A stretch of DNA of 64,000 nucleotides, from NCBI GenBank assembly GCA_025060395.1, contig JANXCC010000001.1, forward strand, positions 62,276 through 126,275. The letters are read 5' to 3'. The translations under genes were made by a program, and so were the position numbers. The DNA comes from Candidatus Bipolaricaulota bacterium (lineage in GTDB: Bacteria; Bipolaricaulota; Bipolaricaulia; RBG-16-55-9; DRXL01). This document shows positions 57,099 to 64,000 of the stretch, piece after piece. The notes under the pieces are model-generated. The model had not been told where the DNA came from and made no database searches. It worked only from the letters and a program-made list of their open reading frames with translations. The first letter of the stretch is position 1. The number at the start of each line of letters is the position of its first letter.

Positions 57099-59459
57099 AT
57101 GACGGAAGTCGTTGAGGTGCAGCGAGGGCCATGGAAGCTCTCGACGGGGAAGGTCGCGCGGCAAGCCGATGCGGCGGTCTTGGTCGAGTACGGCGAGACC
57201 GTCGTCTTGGTGACAGTGACGCGCGGAGAGGCTGAAGATCTCGACTATTTCCCACTCACGGTAGATTTTGAAGAGAAGTTCTACGCCACAGGGAAGATCC
57301 CCGGCGGGTTCTTGAAGCGCGAGGGTAAGCCTTCAGAAGCGGCTATACTGAGCGCGCGCATGATCGATCGGCCTATACGCCCTCTCTTCCCACCCAATTA
57401 CCGCGAGAAAGTCCACATCGTTGCAACGGTGCTGTCGGCTGATAACGAGCATTGCCCATCAATTGCTGGACTGCTCGGTGCTTCAGCAGCGTTGATGATA
57501 AGCGGCGCGCCGTTTTTGGGCCCCATCGCGGGGGTGCGCGTTGGTCGCATCAAGGGGGAGTTGATCGCTAATCCGTCCGATGCTGAGCTCCAGCAGTCCG
57601 ACATGGACATCGTTGTTGCTGGGAATAAAGAGAAGATCTTGATGGTCGAGGGCGCGATGAAAGAAGTTCCCGAAGACCAAGTCTTAGAAGCGCTAGCGTT
57701 CGCCCAGGGCGAGATCAGACATCTCATCGCCTTGCAAGAGGAGTTCTTGGCGAAGCTCCCACCACGAGAGAAAGTTCAACCAAAGCCACCTCCAGACACA
57801 AGCGAGCTGCGCGAAGCATTGAAGAGCTTAGTCTGGGATCGCTTTGAGAGCCTGCGCGGGCCGATGAGAAAGCTCGAGCGTGAGGCCAAGGCCGACGCTA
57901 TTCGCGACGAGGCCATCGAAAAGATTCTTGCAGAAAAACAGGCCGTCGGCGTCACCGATCCTTCAGAGCTCGAGAAGCTCAAGGAGCAGCTCACGGAGAT
58001 CTTCACCGAACTCTTAGAGGAATTCGTGCGCGTGAGCACCTTGACGACCAAGATCAGGATGGACGGCCGACGTGCTGACGAACTGCGCCCAATCTGGTGC
58101 GAAGTCGGGATTCTGCCCAGGGTGCACGGTTCGGCGCTCTTCACCCGCGGCGAGACTCAAAGCCTGGGAACAGTCACGTTGGGCACGTCAAGCCTAGACG
58201 AGCAGATCATAGATCGAATGCTTGAGGAAGGGCGCGAGCGCTTTATGTTGCACTACAATTTCCCGCCGTACAGCGTCGGGGAGGCGGGGCGGATGGGCCC
58301 ACCGGGCCGCCGCGAGATCGGCCACGGGAATCTAGCCAAGAACGCTATGAAAGCCGTCATCCCCAGCGAAGACGAGTTCCCCTATATTATTCGCGTCGTC
58401 TCAGAGATCTTAGAGTCGAACGGCTCGTCGTCGATGGCCACGGTCTGCTCGAGTTCTTTAGCTCTGATGGACGCGGGCGTGCCCATCAAGAAGCCCGTCG
58501 CGGGCATCGCCATGGGGCTCCTTACCCATGATTCAGACTATATGATTCTAACAGATCTGGCTGGATACGAAGATCACTTCGGCGACATGGACTTCAAACT
58601 CGCGGGCACACGCGACGGCCTGACAGGCTTTCAGCTCGACGTCAAGATCCATGGGATTACCTTACAGATTGCCAAAGAGGCGATGGAGCAAGCGCGTGCG
58701 GCTCGGCTCCAGATCTTAGATATCATGGAGAAGACGCTGCCGGCGCCGCGCCCCACGTTGAGCCGCTACGCTCCAATCCTCGAGGTCCTCCCCATCGATC
58801 CGGAGAAGATCGGCCTGGTGATCGGTCCGGGAGGCAAGACCATCCGCGCTATCCAAGCCGAGACCAACACCGAAATCGATATCGACGACGAGAAGAACGT
58901 CGTCAAGATTGCTGGGCGCTCTACAGAGATGGTGCGCAAGGCCCGCGAGCGCATCGAGCAGCTCACAGAAGACATAGAAGTGGGCAATCGCTACTCTGGG
59001 AAAGTCGTTCGCATCGAGAAGTTCGGTGCGTTCGTGGAGCTGCCCAATGGTATGCAAGGGTTGATCCGTCTCGCTGATCTCTCCGATCGGCCGGTCAGAA
59101 AGGTCGAGGACGTCGTCAAAATCGGCGACGTCGTCACTGTCGAGGTCATTGAGGTCGACGAGCTGAATCGAATCAACCTGAAGCTCGTGCGCGACACGCC
59201 CCCGTCGCAAGCGATTAAAGTTGGCGATATTCTCGTAGGGAAGATCGTGGGGATAGCCGACTATGGGGCGTTCGTCGAAACAGAAGCTGGGGTGCGTGGG
59301 CTCATTCACATCTCGCAGCTTGCTGACGGCTACGTCGAGCGCGTCGAAGACGTGGTCAAGGTCGGCGAGACTGTTCTCGTTCAAGTCGTTCGGATTGACA
59401 AAGAAGGGCGCTACTCTTTCAAGCGCCTGGGCCGGGAGGGCTTGAGGATTAGGACGTAA
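57099..59459 (+). CDS. pnp: Polyribonucleotide nucleotidyltransferase with two S1 domains
   Basis: 3'-5' phosphorolytic RNase of mRNA turnover, a trimer. In its 786 residues two RNase PH domains (about 1-140 and 320-550, with the helical domain between, about 235-315) are followed by KH (VIGPGGKTIRAIQ near 575) and two S1 domains (about 625-695, GKVVRIEKFGAFVEL; about 705-780, GKIVGIADYGAFVE). The usual enzyme has one S1 and about 700-720 residues, so the second S1 is an addition. The catalytic region GLLTHDSDYMILTDLAGYEDHFGDMDFK is intact. AAGGAG lies 8 nt before the ATG. The M16 peptidase begins directly after the stop. Confidence 0.96.
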   Translation: MTEVVEVQRGPWKLSTGKVARQADAAVLVEYGETVVLVTVTRGEAEDLDYFPLTVDFEEKFYATGKIPGGFLKREGKPSEAAILSARMIDRPIRPLFPPNYREKVHIVATVLSADNEHCPSIAGLLGASAALMISGAPFLGPIAGVRVGRIKGELIANPSDAELQQSDMDIVVAGNKEKILMVEGAMKEVPEDQVLEALAFAQGEIRHLIALQEEFLAKLPPREKVQPKPPPDTSELREALKSLVWDRFESLRGPMRKLEREAKADAIRDEAIEKILAEKQAVGVTDPSELEKLKEQLTEIFTELLEEFVRVSTLTTKIRMDGRRADELRPIWCEVGILPRVHGSALFTRGETQSLGTVTLGTSSLDEQIIDRMLEEGRERFMLHYNFPPYSVGEAGRMGPPGRREIGHGNLAKNAMKAVIPSEDEFPYIIRVVSEILESNGSSSMATVCSSSLALMDAGVPIKKPVAGIAMGLLTHDSDYMILTDLAGYEDHFGDMDFKLAGTRDGLTGFQLDVKIHGITLQIAKEAMEQARAARLQILDIMEKTLPAPRPTLSRYAPILEVLPIDPEKIGLVIGPGGKTIRAIQAETNTEIDIDDEKNVVKIAGRSTEMVRKARERIEQLTEDIEVGNRYSGKVVRIEKFGAFVELPNGMQGLIRLADLSDRPVRKVEDVVKIGDVVTVEVIEVDELNRINLKLVRDTPPSQAIKVGDILVGKIVGIADYGAFVETEAGVRGLIHISQLADGYVERVEDVVKVGETVLVQVVRIDKEGRYSFKRLGREGLRIRT

Positions 59460-60737
59460 ATGCGCGAACTCTATCCCAACTGCTACGCGGCACAGTTAGA
59501 GAACGGCGTCCGGGTGATCGTCGAGCCCCTAGAAGACCGTCCGTTGGCGCTGGGGGTGTGGGTGCGCGTGGGCAGCCGCGACGAGCCCGCTCATCTCGCG
59601 GGCATGGCCCACTTTATCGAGCACATGGTCTTCAAGGGCACAACAAACAGAACAGCATTTCAAATCTCTGAAGAAGTCGACGCGATGGGTGGGTACATCA
59701 ACGCCATGACCCATAAAGAGTACACGCTCTTTCATATTGATGTGCTCCCGACCCATCTGGAAGCCGCGCTTGATATCTTGGCAGACTTGGTGAAAAACCC
59801 ACTCTTCGCTGAAGAAGATATTCGTAAAGAGCAAGGGGTCGTCTTGGAAGAGATTCGCATGACTGAAGACAACCCCCAAGAAAAAGTGTTTGATCTCTTT
59901 GTGGAGCACATCTGGGATCACCAGCACGCGATGGCCCGACCCATCTTAGGGCGAGCTGAGACCGTTCAGCACTTTGACCGTCCGGGGATATTTGAGTTTT
60001 ACAAATACTATCAGCCAGAGCATCTTATCGTGACGGCTGCGGGAGGAGTCAAGCCAGAGAGAGTTCTAGACGCCGTCAAGCGCGCCTTTGGAGACTTAGA
60101 GCCGGGCGTGCGTGCCCCGACGCGCCAGCCTCCACAGCCCAATAGACACTTTTATATCGAAGACCGCGACTCCCAGCAAGCGAATTTAGTTTTAGGCGTG
60201 CCCAGCCTTGGGCGGCACGACGAACGCAGATTCACTTTAGAAGTGATGAACACGATCTTGGGCGGAGGGATGAGCTCTCGGCTCTTTAAAAAGATCCGTG
60301 AAGAGCTGGGCTTAGCGTATGCTGTTTTTAGCAGCGCGAGTCTCTTTGAAGACAGCGGGATCTTTATTATTTATGTGGGTACAGAGCCAAAGAACGCCCG
60401 TCAGACCGTCGAAATCGCTATAACTGAGATCGAACGCATGGTGCGCGAGCCTGTCCCGGAGGGCGAGCTGCGCCTAGCGAAAGAGAAGCTCAAGGGCAAT
60501 ATTCTCTTGGGTCTAGAAACCAGTCATTCTCGGATGGTGCGCTTAGGTATTGGCGAGCTCTATCAGATTCACGCGCCGGTCGAAGAATTAGCAGAGAAGA
60601 TCGAGCGCGTGACGGCTGACGAGATCCAAGAGATCGCGCGCGAGCTCTTTGGGCATGATGGGCTGAGCTTGAGCGCTGTGGGGCCAGCCGAAGAGCTGCG
60701 CAATTTGGAAGAACTCGTCTCAAGCGTAAAGATTTAG
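59460..60737 (+). CDS. M16-family zinc peptidase (processing-protease-like)
   Basis: 425-residue peptidase of the M16B type found next to pnp in many bacteria; related to mitochondrial processing peptidase. The inverted zinc motif HFIEHM lies at about 51-56, with the third ligand Glu in EEIRMTEDNP near 130; the C-terminal half is the inactive-type repeat with RLFKKIREELGLAYAVFS near 280. The ATG follows the pnp stop without a gap. The substrate is unknown. A terminator follows. Confidence 0.92.
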   Translation: MRELYPNCYAAQLENGVRVIVEPLEDRPLALGVWVRVGSRDEPAHLAGMAHFIEHMVFKGTTNRTAFQISEEVDAMGGYINAMTHKEYTLFHIDVLPTHLEAALDILADLVKNPLFAEEDIRKEQGVVLEEIRMTEDNPQEKVFDLFVEHIWDHQHAMARPILGRAETVQHFDRPGIFEFYKYYQPEHLIVTAAGGVKPERVLDAVKRAFGDLEPGVRAPTRQPPQPNRHFYIEDRDSQQANLVLGVPSLGRHDERRFTLEVMNTILGGGMSSRLFKKIREELGLAYAVFSSASLFEDSGIFIIYVGTEPKNARQTVEIAITEIERMVREPVPEGELRLAKEKLKGNILLGLETSHSRMVRLGIGELYQIHAPVEELAEKIERVTADEIQEIARELFGHDGLSLSAVGPAEELRNLEELVSSVKI

Positions 60738-60757
60738 TGCTGACATAAAAAACCAGG

Positions 60758-60778
60758 GAGAGGGTCTTATACCCTCTC
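60758..60778. terminator. Bidirectional terminator
   Basis: GAGAGGGT (60758-60765) pairs with ACCCTCTC (60771-60778) with a 5-nt loop. On the minus strand CCTGG then six T follow; on the plus strand the tail is CT-rich. It separates the convergent M16 and beta-propeller genes. Confidence 0.8.
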
Positions 60779-60807
60779 TCTGTCTGCTTTGCTCTTCTTC
60801 GCTTGTG

Positions 60808-61950
60808 TTACGGCTCGTCCCCTCGGAGCTGCGGGCACAGACCATCTAAGATATAGAGATTCAGCTCGCCGGGCTTGGCCGTGTTGGCTGCCCAGAGCTG
60901 TCTCTGAATGCGACTGACTAACTCCGGGTTCCCTGGCACACGCTCTTGAATCGTCAGCGGGATGAAGAGCGCCACAGCGCCAAGCCGCTCACCGACTAGG
61001 TACGACGTGACCGTATGGAACGGGTCCCTGCCCGTGGGAACGGTGGGATTGGGGCTACTGATGAGGTTAGCCTGCACCACCGCGATCGCGCTCTGGCCAT
61101 CCCCCGCATTGACAGTATACGCACAAAAACGCACAGAATCTAAGAAGATTGCCGCAGGCCTGCCTCCAGCAGGCACGGTCGAGTCCACCAGATGCGGCGG
61201 CGTAATCGTCACCCGGCTGATCGTGTTGTCCCCTTGATTGATGAAGTACGCATACATATCGCCGAGCCACGAGCCGACGTTCGTAGCAATCGCGCTGGGC
61301 TGCGGGCCAGTGGGCACCGTCGCAATTACTTTGTAGCGATTCTCATTGCCTGGATCATCATTGATATCGATGACGCTGATCGTGTTGCTGCCCGTGTTGG
61401 TGACAAATGCGCGATTATAAGCACCTAATGAGTAGAGCGCGATGGCGCTGGGCTGCGCGCCGACCTTTATCGTTGCCTTAACGGTATTTGTTTGGGTGTT
61501 GATGACCGAGACTGAGCCGTCTCCAGCGTTGACAACGTAGAGATCGGCATTATGCGTCGCGCGAGCCAGCGCACTGGGCTTCGTCCCCACAGGAATCTCA
61601 GCGCGAATAGCCCCGCTGGGCAGCGAGACGACGAAGACCTTGTTCACTGAAGAGTCAGCAACGAACACTACGGTGCAATCGAGATTGACGGCTAATGCGC
61701 TGGGATTTGCGATAGCAACCCTGACGCTAGCAGCAATCTCTCTCGAGAACGTGTTGATGATCTGCAAAACCGTGTTTCCCCCAGATCTGCTTGCAGCTAT
61801 GAGCCCGCTCCCTCCGGCACACGACGCTAAACCGACAACCTCACCTGAGAGAGCCAGGGTGCTGCTGGGCTTGAGCCCTTGCTCTCCGTAGGAGAAGAGC
61901 CCCATCACAGCAACCAAGAAGACGAACATCAGCACAGCTCTTCGCGTCAT
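60808..61950 (-). CDS. Exported YVTN-type beta-propeller protein
   Basis: 380 residues. Signal peptide (about 1-23), then YVTN-like repeats: VFVADSSVNKVFVVSLPSG, LYVVNAGDGSVSVINTQTN, AFVTNTGSNTISVIDI, AYFINQGDNTISRVTI, and AYTVNAGDGQSAIAVVQ. Each is followed by an IPVGTKPSAL-type strand, making a seven-bladed propeller. The C-terminal part (about 320-380) leaves the repeat pattern and has a single Cys. Such proteins are usually secreted surface proteins; the ligand is unknown. AAGGAGG is 5 nt before the ATG, and TATAAT lies at 61988-61993. Confidence 0.82.
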   Translation of the reverse strand: MTRRAVLMFVFLVAVMGLFSYGEQGLKPSSTLALSGEVVGLASCAGGSGLIAASRSGGNTVLQIINTFSREIAASVRVAIANPSALAVNLDCTVVFVADSSVNKVFVVSLPSGAIRAEIPVGTKPSALARATHNADLYVVNAGDGSVSVINTQTNTVKATIKVGAQPSAIALYSLGAYNRAFVTNTGSNTISVIDINDDPGNENRYKVIATVPTGPQPSAIATNVGSWLGDMYAYFINQGDNTISRVTITPPHLVDSTVPAGGRPAAIFLDSVRFCAYTVNAGDGQSAIAVVQANLISSPNPTVPTGRDPFHTVTSYLVGERLGAVALFIPLTIQERVPGNPELVSRIQRQLWAANTAKPGELNLYILDGLCPQLRGDEP

Positions 61951-62067
61951 CGCAACCTCCTTAATCTCAGTACTCTTGACATGAGAGATTATAGGGCTTT
62001 ACACGTGGCAAGTCTGTGCCGATATGGTGAAAAACGGGTGGAAGGCCTTATGGGACACTCGGGTTTT

Positions 62068-63375
62068 TTAGAAGTCCAAGGCGAGATAAAACTCTTGGAC
62101 TTTGAGGCCGGAGGGCTGAATTGCTGTGCCAACACGCCAACTCCAGCCCTTCTCCGCATAAGAGATTGTCAGCACAACCTTGTCTAAGGGCTTGATTAGC
62201 CCGAGGAACACGATGAGCAGATCGGCTCTCCAGGGGCCATGTTCCCATACGAGCTGAATATCATGCTGATAGATCGGGTCAAGTCCGAAACAGCCTGCAT
62301 CCGCAGCGCAGATGAAGAGATCGCTCGTGACACTCACCCCGCCAAGCGAGAAGCTCGTCGTAAACTCTCGCAATGAGAAGACAATTCCGCCGAGCGTGTC
62401 CGTCCATATTGCCAACACGAACGCGTCGCCCACAGACCAACTCGTGATGAGCGTGTGCGAGCTGAGGGTCAAGTCTGAGCCAAAAGAGAGAATATCCGTC
62501 ACGTCGAGGGCTAGCGGCTCGATTCGCCCAAAGCTCGTAATTTGAAGATATTCGATACCAGCCGGACCCTCATTTGCATTAAAGTTAAACGCAGTATCGA
62601 AGCTGATCGTCACTCCGGAAAGCTTCAGATCGGTTACGGTGAGGCGCTCGTACTCGAAATTCAAACCCGATACAACGCGCCCTTGAGGGAACTGAAGTTC
62701 TGGCATACACTCGCCAACGCATTCAAAGCCACGCCGTGCCCCTAAATACGTCTCAGACTTCACGGTTACTCCTGAAACCGTTTGCCCGCTTACCGTTAGG
62801 ATGGCTCCGGCTTCCCACTGCGGAGCTGCCGCGGAGCTCAGGTTCGCCAACAGCCCGACGGCCTTCACCGTTACCCCGCCAAAGACGAGCTGAGCCTCGA
62901 CGATCTTCTTGCGCAACGTAACGGATTCGGTAAGCGTTGGACCCAAGAGCCGCGCTAGCCGAGCATAGGGGGTCACCAAGTCTTTATAAAAGATCGGAAT
63001 ATACTGCCCCACGACCCCGCCAGGATCGGGATAGACAAACGTAATCTGATAGTACCGATGCTCGACTTCAACGATGTTTCGAGAGAAGAGAATAGTATTG
63101 ATGAGCGTGAGCGCCCCAATGGTTGTGTTCAGCTTGAAGACATGGGCTTCAACCCCCATCGTGCTAAAGGCCGTTATTGAGCTGATCTGCAACCCGCTCA
63201 GGGCGAGATTGAGTCGAAGCAGGCTCTCAACGGCCAAGGAGGGCTGAACGATCTTAGGCTGGAGGCCTTCTAAGATCAGCAAAAGCCGTGCGTCCCATCT
63301 GCCGCTCACCGGGGCAGCAAGCCCACAAGACCATGTAAGAACGCCCAAGCAAACGATGATGATTGCCCAGCGCAT
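62068..63375 (-). CDS. Exported beta-rich protein, function unknown
   Basis: 435 residues from the ATG at 63375 (GGGAGG about 6 nt upstream; the frame extends further but without support). A signal peptide ends near SCGLAAPVSG. The rest is a run of alternating beta strands: LSGLQISSITAFSTMG, FGGVTVKAVGLLANL, VSGVTVKSETYLG, LSGVTISFDTAFNF, LGGVSVTSDLFICA. Each has a V-S/G-G-V-T/S-hydrophobic core, so it is built from degenerate repeats of about 70 residues and may be a beta-barrel or solenoid at the outer surface. No family recognised. It has its own promoter and dyad. Confidence 0.65.
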   Translation of the reverse strand: MRWAIIIVCLGVLTWSCGLAAPVSGRWDARLLLILEGLQPKIVQPSLAVESLLRLNLALSGLQISSITAFSTMGVEAHVFKLNTTIGALTLINTILFSRNIVEVEHRYYQITFVYPDPGGVVGQYIPIFYKDLVTPYARLARLLGPTLTESVTLRKKIVEAQLVFGGVTVKAVGLLANLSSAAAPQWEAGAILTVSGQTVSGVTVKSETYLGARRGFECVGECMPELQFPQGRVVSGLNFEYERLTVTDLKLSGVTISFDTAFNFNANEGPAGIEYLQITSFGRIEPLALDVTDILSFGSDLTLSSHTLITSWSVGDAFVLAIWTDTLGGIVFSLREFTTSFSLGGVSVTSDLFICAADAGCFGLDPIYQHDIQLVWEHGPWRADLLIVFLGLIKPLDKVVLTISYAEKGWSWRVGTAIQPSGLKVQEFYLALDF

Positions 63376-63402
63376 AGGACCTCCCTGCTCTTTTTTTTCG
63401 AC

Positions 63403-63421
63403 GTGGGATACTATATCCCAC
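63403..63421. promoter_or_regulatory. Perfect dyad at a transcription start, candidate operator
   Basis: GTGGGATA-CTA-TATCCCAC, 8-bp perfect inverted repeat. The predicted start from the promoter at 63430-63459 falls at or just before it, so a repressor bound here would block transcription. Confidence 0.6.
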
Positions 63422-63429
63422 CTTGGCAT

Positions 63430-63459
63430 ATTATATCCGATAAGGGAGAGAGAAGTCAA
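63430..63459 (-). promoter_or_regulatory. Promoter of the exported beta-rich protein gene
   Basis: TTGACT (63454-63459), 18 nt, TATAAT (63430-63435) on the minus strand. The -35 box abuts the 3' end of gmk. Confidence 0.85.
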
Positions 63460-63462
63460 GCG

Positions 63463-64000
63463 TCAGAGCGATCGCTCGGCACGGATGATCGCGCATAGGC
63501 GTGTGACGCTCTCCGTCACACGACGGTTAATTACCATGTAATCGAAGAGATCGAGCGCGCTCAGTTCATCTAAGACCGCAGCTAATCGTCGACGCCGAGC
63601 TACCACGCTTTCAGTGCCTCGCCGGTCTAGGCGATGTTCCAACTCTTCCAGCGATGGCGGCAGGATGAAGATCGCTACAAGCCGTCCGGGGAGGCGTCGT
63701 CGCCGCAGCTGGCGCACCCCCTGCACCTCGGCTTCTTTGATCACGTCGTGCCCAGCTGCTAATAGCGTATACACCTCCGAGCGTGGAGTGCCGTAGTAAT
63801 GTTCCGCGTAGATGGCATATTCGAGAAACTCGTTTCGGCGGATGCGGCGCTCAAACTCTTCTCGTGAGATGAACCGATAGCGTCCAGACGTGAGTTCTTG
63901 TGGACTTCGGGGAGGCCGGCTTGTGTACGACGGCACATAGACCAAATCCGGGAATCGTTTGCGCACGCGAGTCAAAAGTGTCGTCTTGCCTGCCCCAGAA
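63463..64000 (-). CDS. gmk: Guanylate kinase, missing its extreme N-terminus
   Basis: Phosphorylates GMP to GDP. The frame enters from the right edge with SGAGKTTLL, the end of the P-loop, so only the first few residues are outside the window. YVPSYTSRPPRSPQE, GRYRFISREEFERR, FLEYAIYAEHYYGTP and the GHDVIKEAEVQGVRQLR lid region follow the family order. VIKEAE is usually VLLDID or VILEID, a modest difference. About 179 residues are visible, against the usual 190-210. It lies upstream of the exported-protein gene on the same strand. Confidence 0.93.
   Translation of the reverse strand, partial: SGAGKTTLLTRVRKRFPDLVYVPSYTSRPPRSPQELTSGRYRFISREEFERRIRRNEFLEYAIYAEHYYGTPRSEVYTLLAAGHDVIKEAEVQGVRQLRRRRLPGRLVAIFILPPSLEELEHRLDRRGTESVVARRRRLAAVLDELSALDLFDYMVINRRVTESVTRLCAIIRAERSL

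Overview
The window is 64 kb of chromosome from a bacterium with moderately high GC. It is densely packed, with many overlapping or abutting genes and no phage, IS element or CRISPR array. The gene content is that of a deep-branching, respiring bacterium: acetyl-CoA synthetase, B12-dependent ribonucleotide reductase, Rnf complex, Rieske/cytochrome b complex, multiheme cytochrome c and FNR-like regulator. I cannot name the lineage from sequence alone. An uncultivated phylum such as Acetothermia/Bipolaricaulota is only a guess. Promoters are unusually easy to read, with near-perfect TTGACA and TATAAT boxes spaced 16-18 nt. Several genes have a -10 box that places the transcription start at or within a few bases of the start codon, so leaderless mRNAs look common.

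Layout. 1-8.4 kb: housekeeping genes (uppP end, gatA with tRNA-Leu, lipid kinase, tRNA-Gly, thiI, pgk, bifunctional nuclease, glmS). 8.4-10.8 kb: acs and a lipoprotein. 10.9-18.1 kb: an operon behind a consensus promoter, encoding three paralogous small exported proteins, a two-domain adhesin-like protein, a two-Ig-domain chaperone-like protein, a 976-residue outer-surface protein and a membrane-anchored NEW3-like protein. It looks like a surface-fibre export cassette. 18.1-25.2 kb: ftsH with an extra helical insert, dxr, a tetraheme cytochrome, then an Rrf2 regulator with Fe-S assembly genes.

25.2-32.9 kb (minus strand) is the most striking locus. One operon behind a consensus promoter encodes a Rieske protein and cytochrome b6, then RnfC-D-G-E-A, then an RnfB-like protein whose bacterial ferredoxin part is replaced by a plant-type 2Fe-2S domain, and finally a 2Fe-2S ferredoxin fused to cytochrome b subunit IV. 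The quinol-oxidising complex and the Rnf ion pump are interleaved in a single transcription unit. It is divergent from a riboflavin operon (33-35.2 kb), which makes the flavin Rnf needs, and close to the Fe-S assembly genes.

35.3-49.8 kb: a small unknown gene, a UPF0173 hydrolase, nrdJ, mutM, a subtilase with a separate propeptide-like protein and NfeD, tmRNA, a phosphodiesterase, an ITP/XTP phosphatase, an FG-GAP protein, serS and a CARDB metalloprotease. 49.8-53.9 kb: an FNR-like regulator followed by a curious cassette. It has a 65-nt leader present twice, a 19-residue isoleucine-rich peptide with a terminator-like hairpin, an ABC exporter and two paralogous secreted proteins. 53.9-64 kb: trpS with a small upstream reading frame, an MTA/SAH deaminase, rpsO-pnp with a long intercistronic hairpin, an M16 peptidase, a beta-propeller protein, an exported protein of unknown function and the 3' part of gmk.
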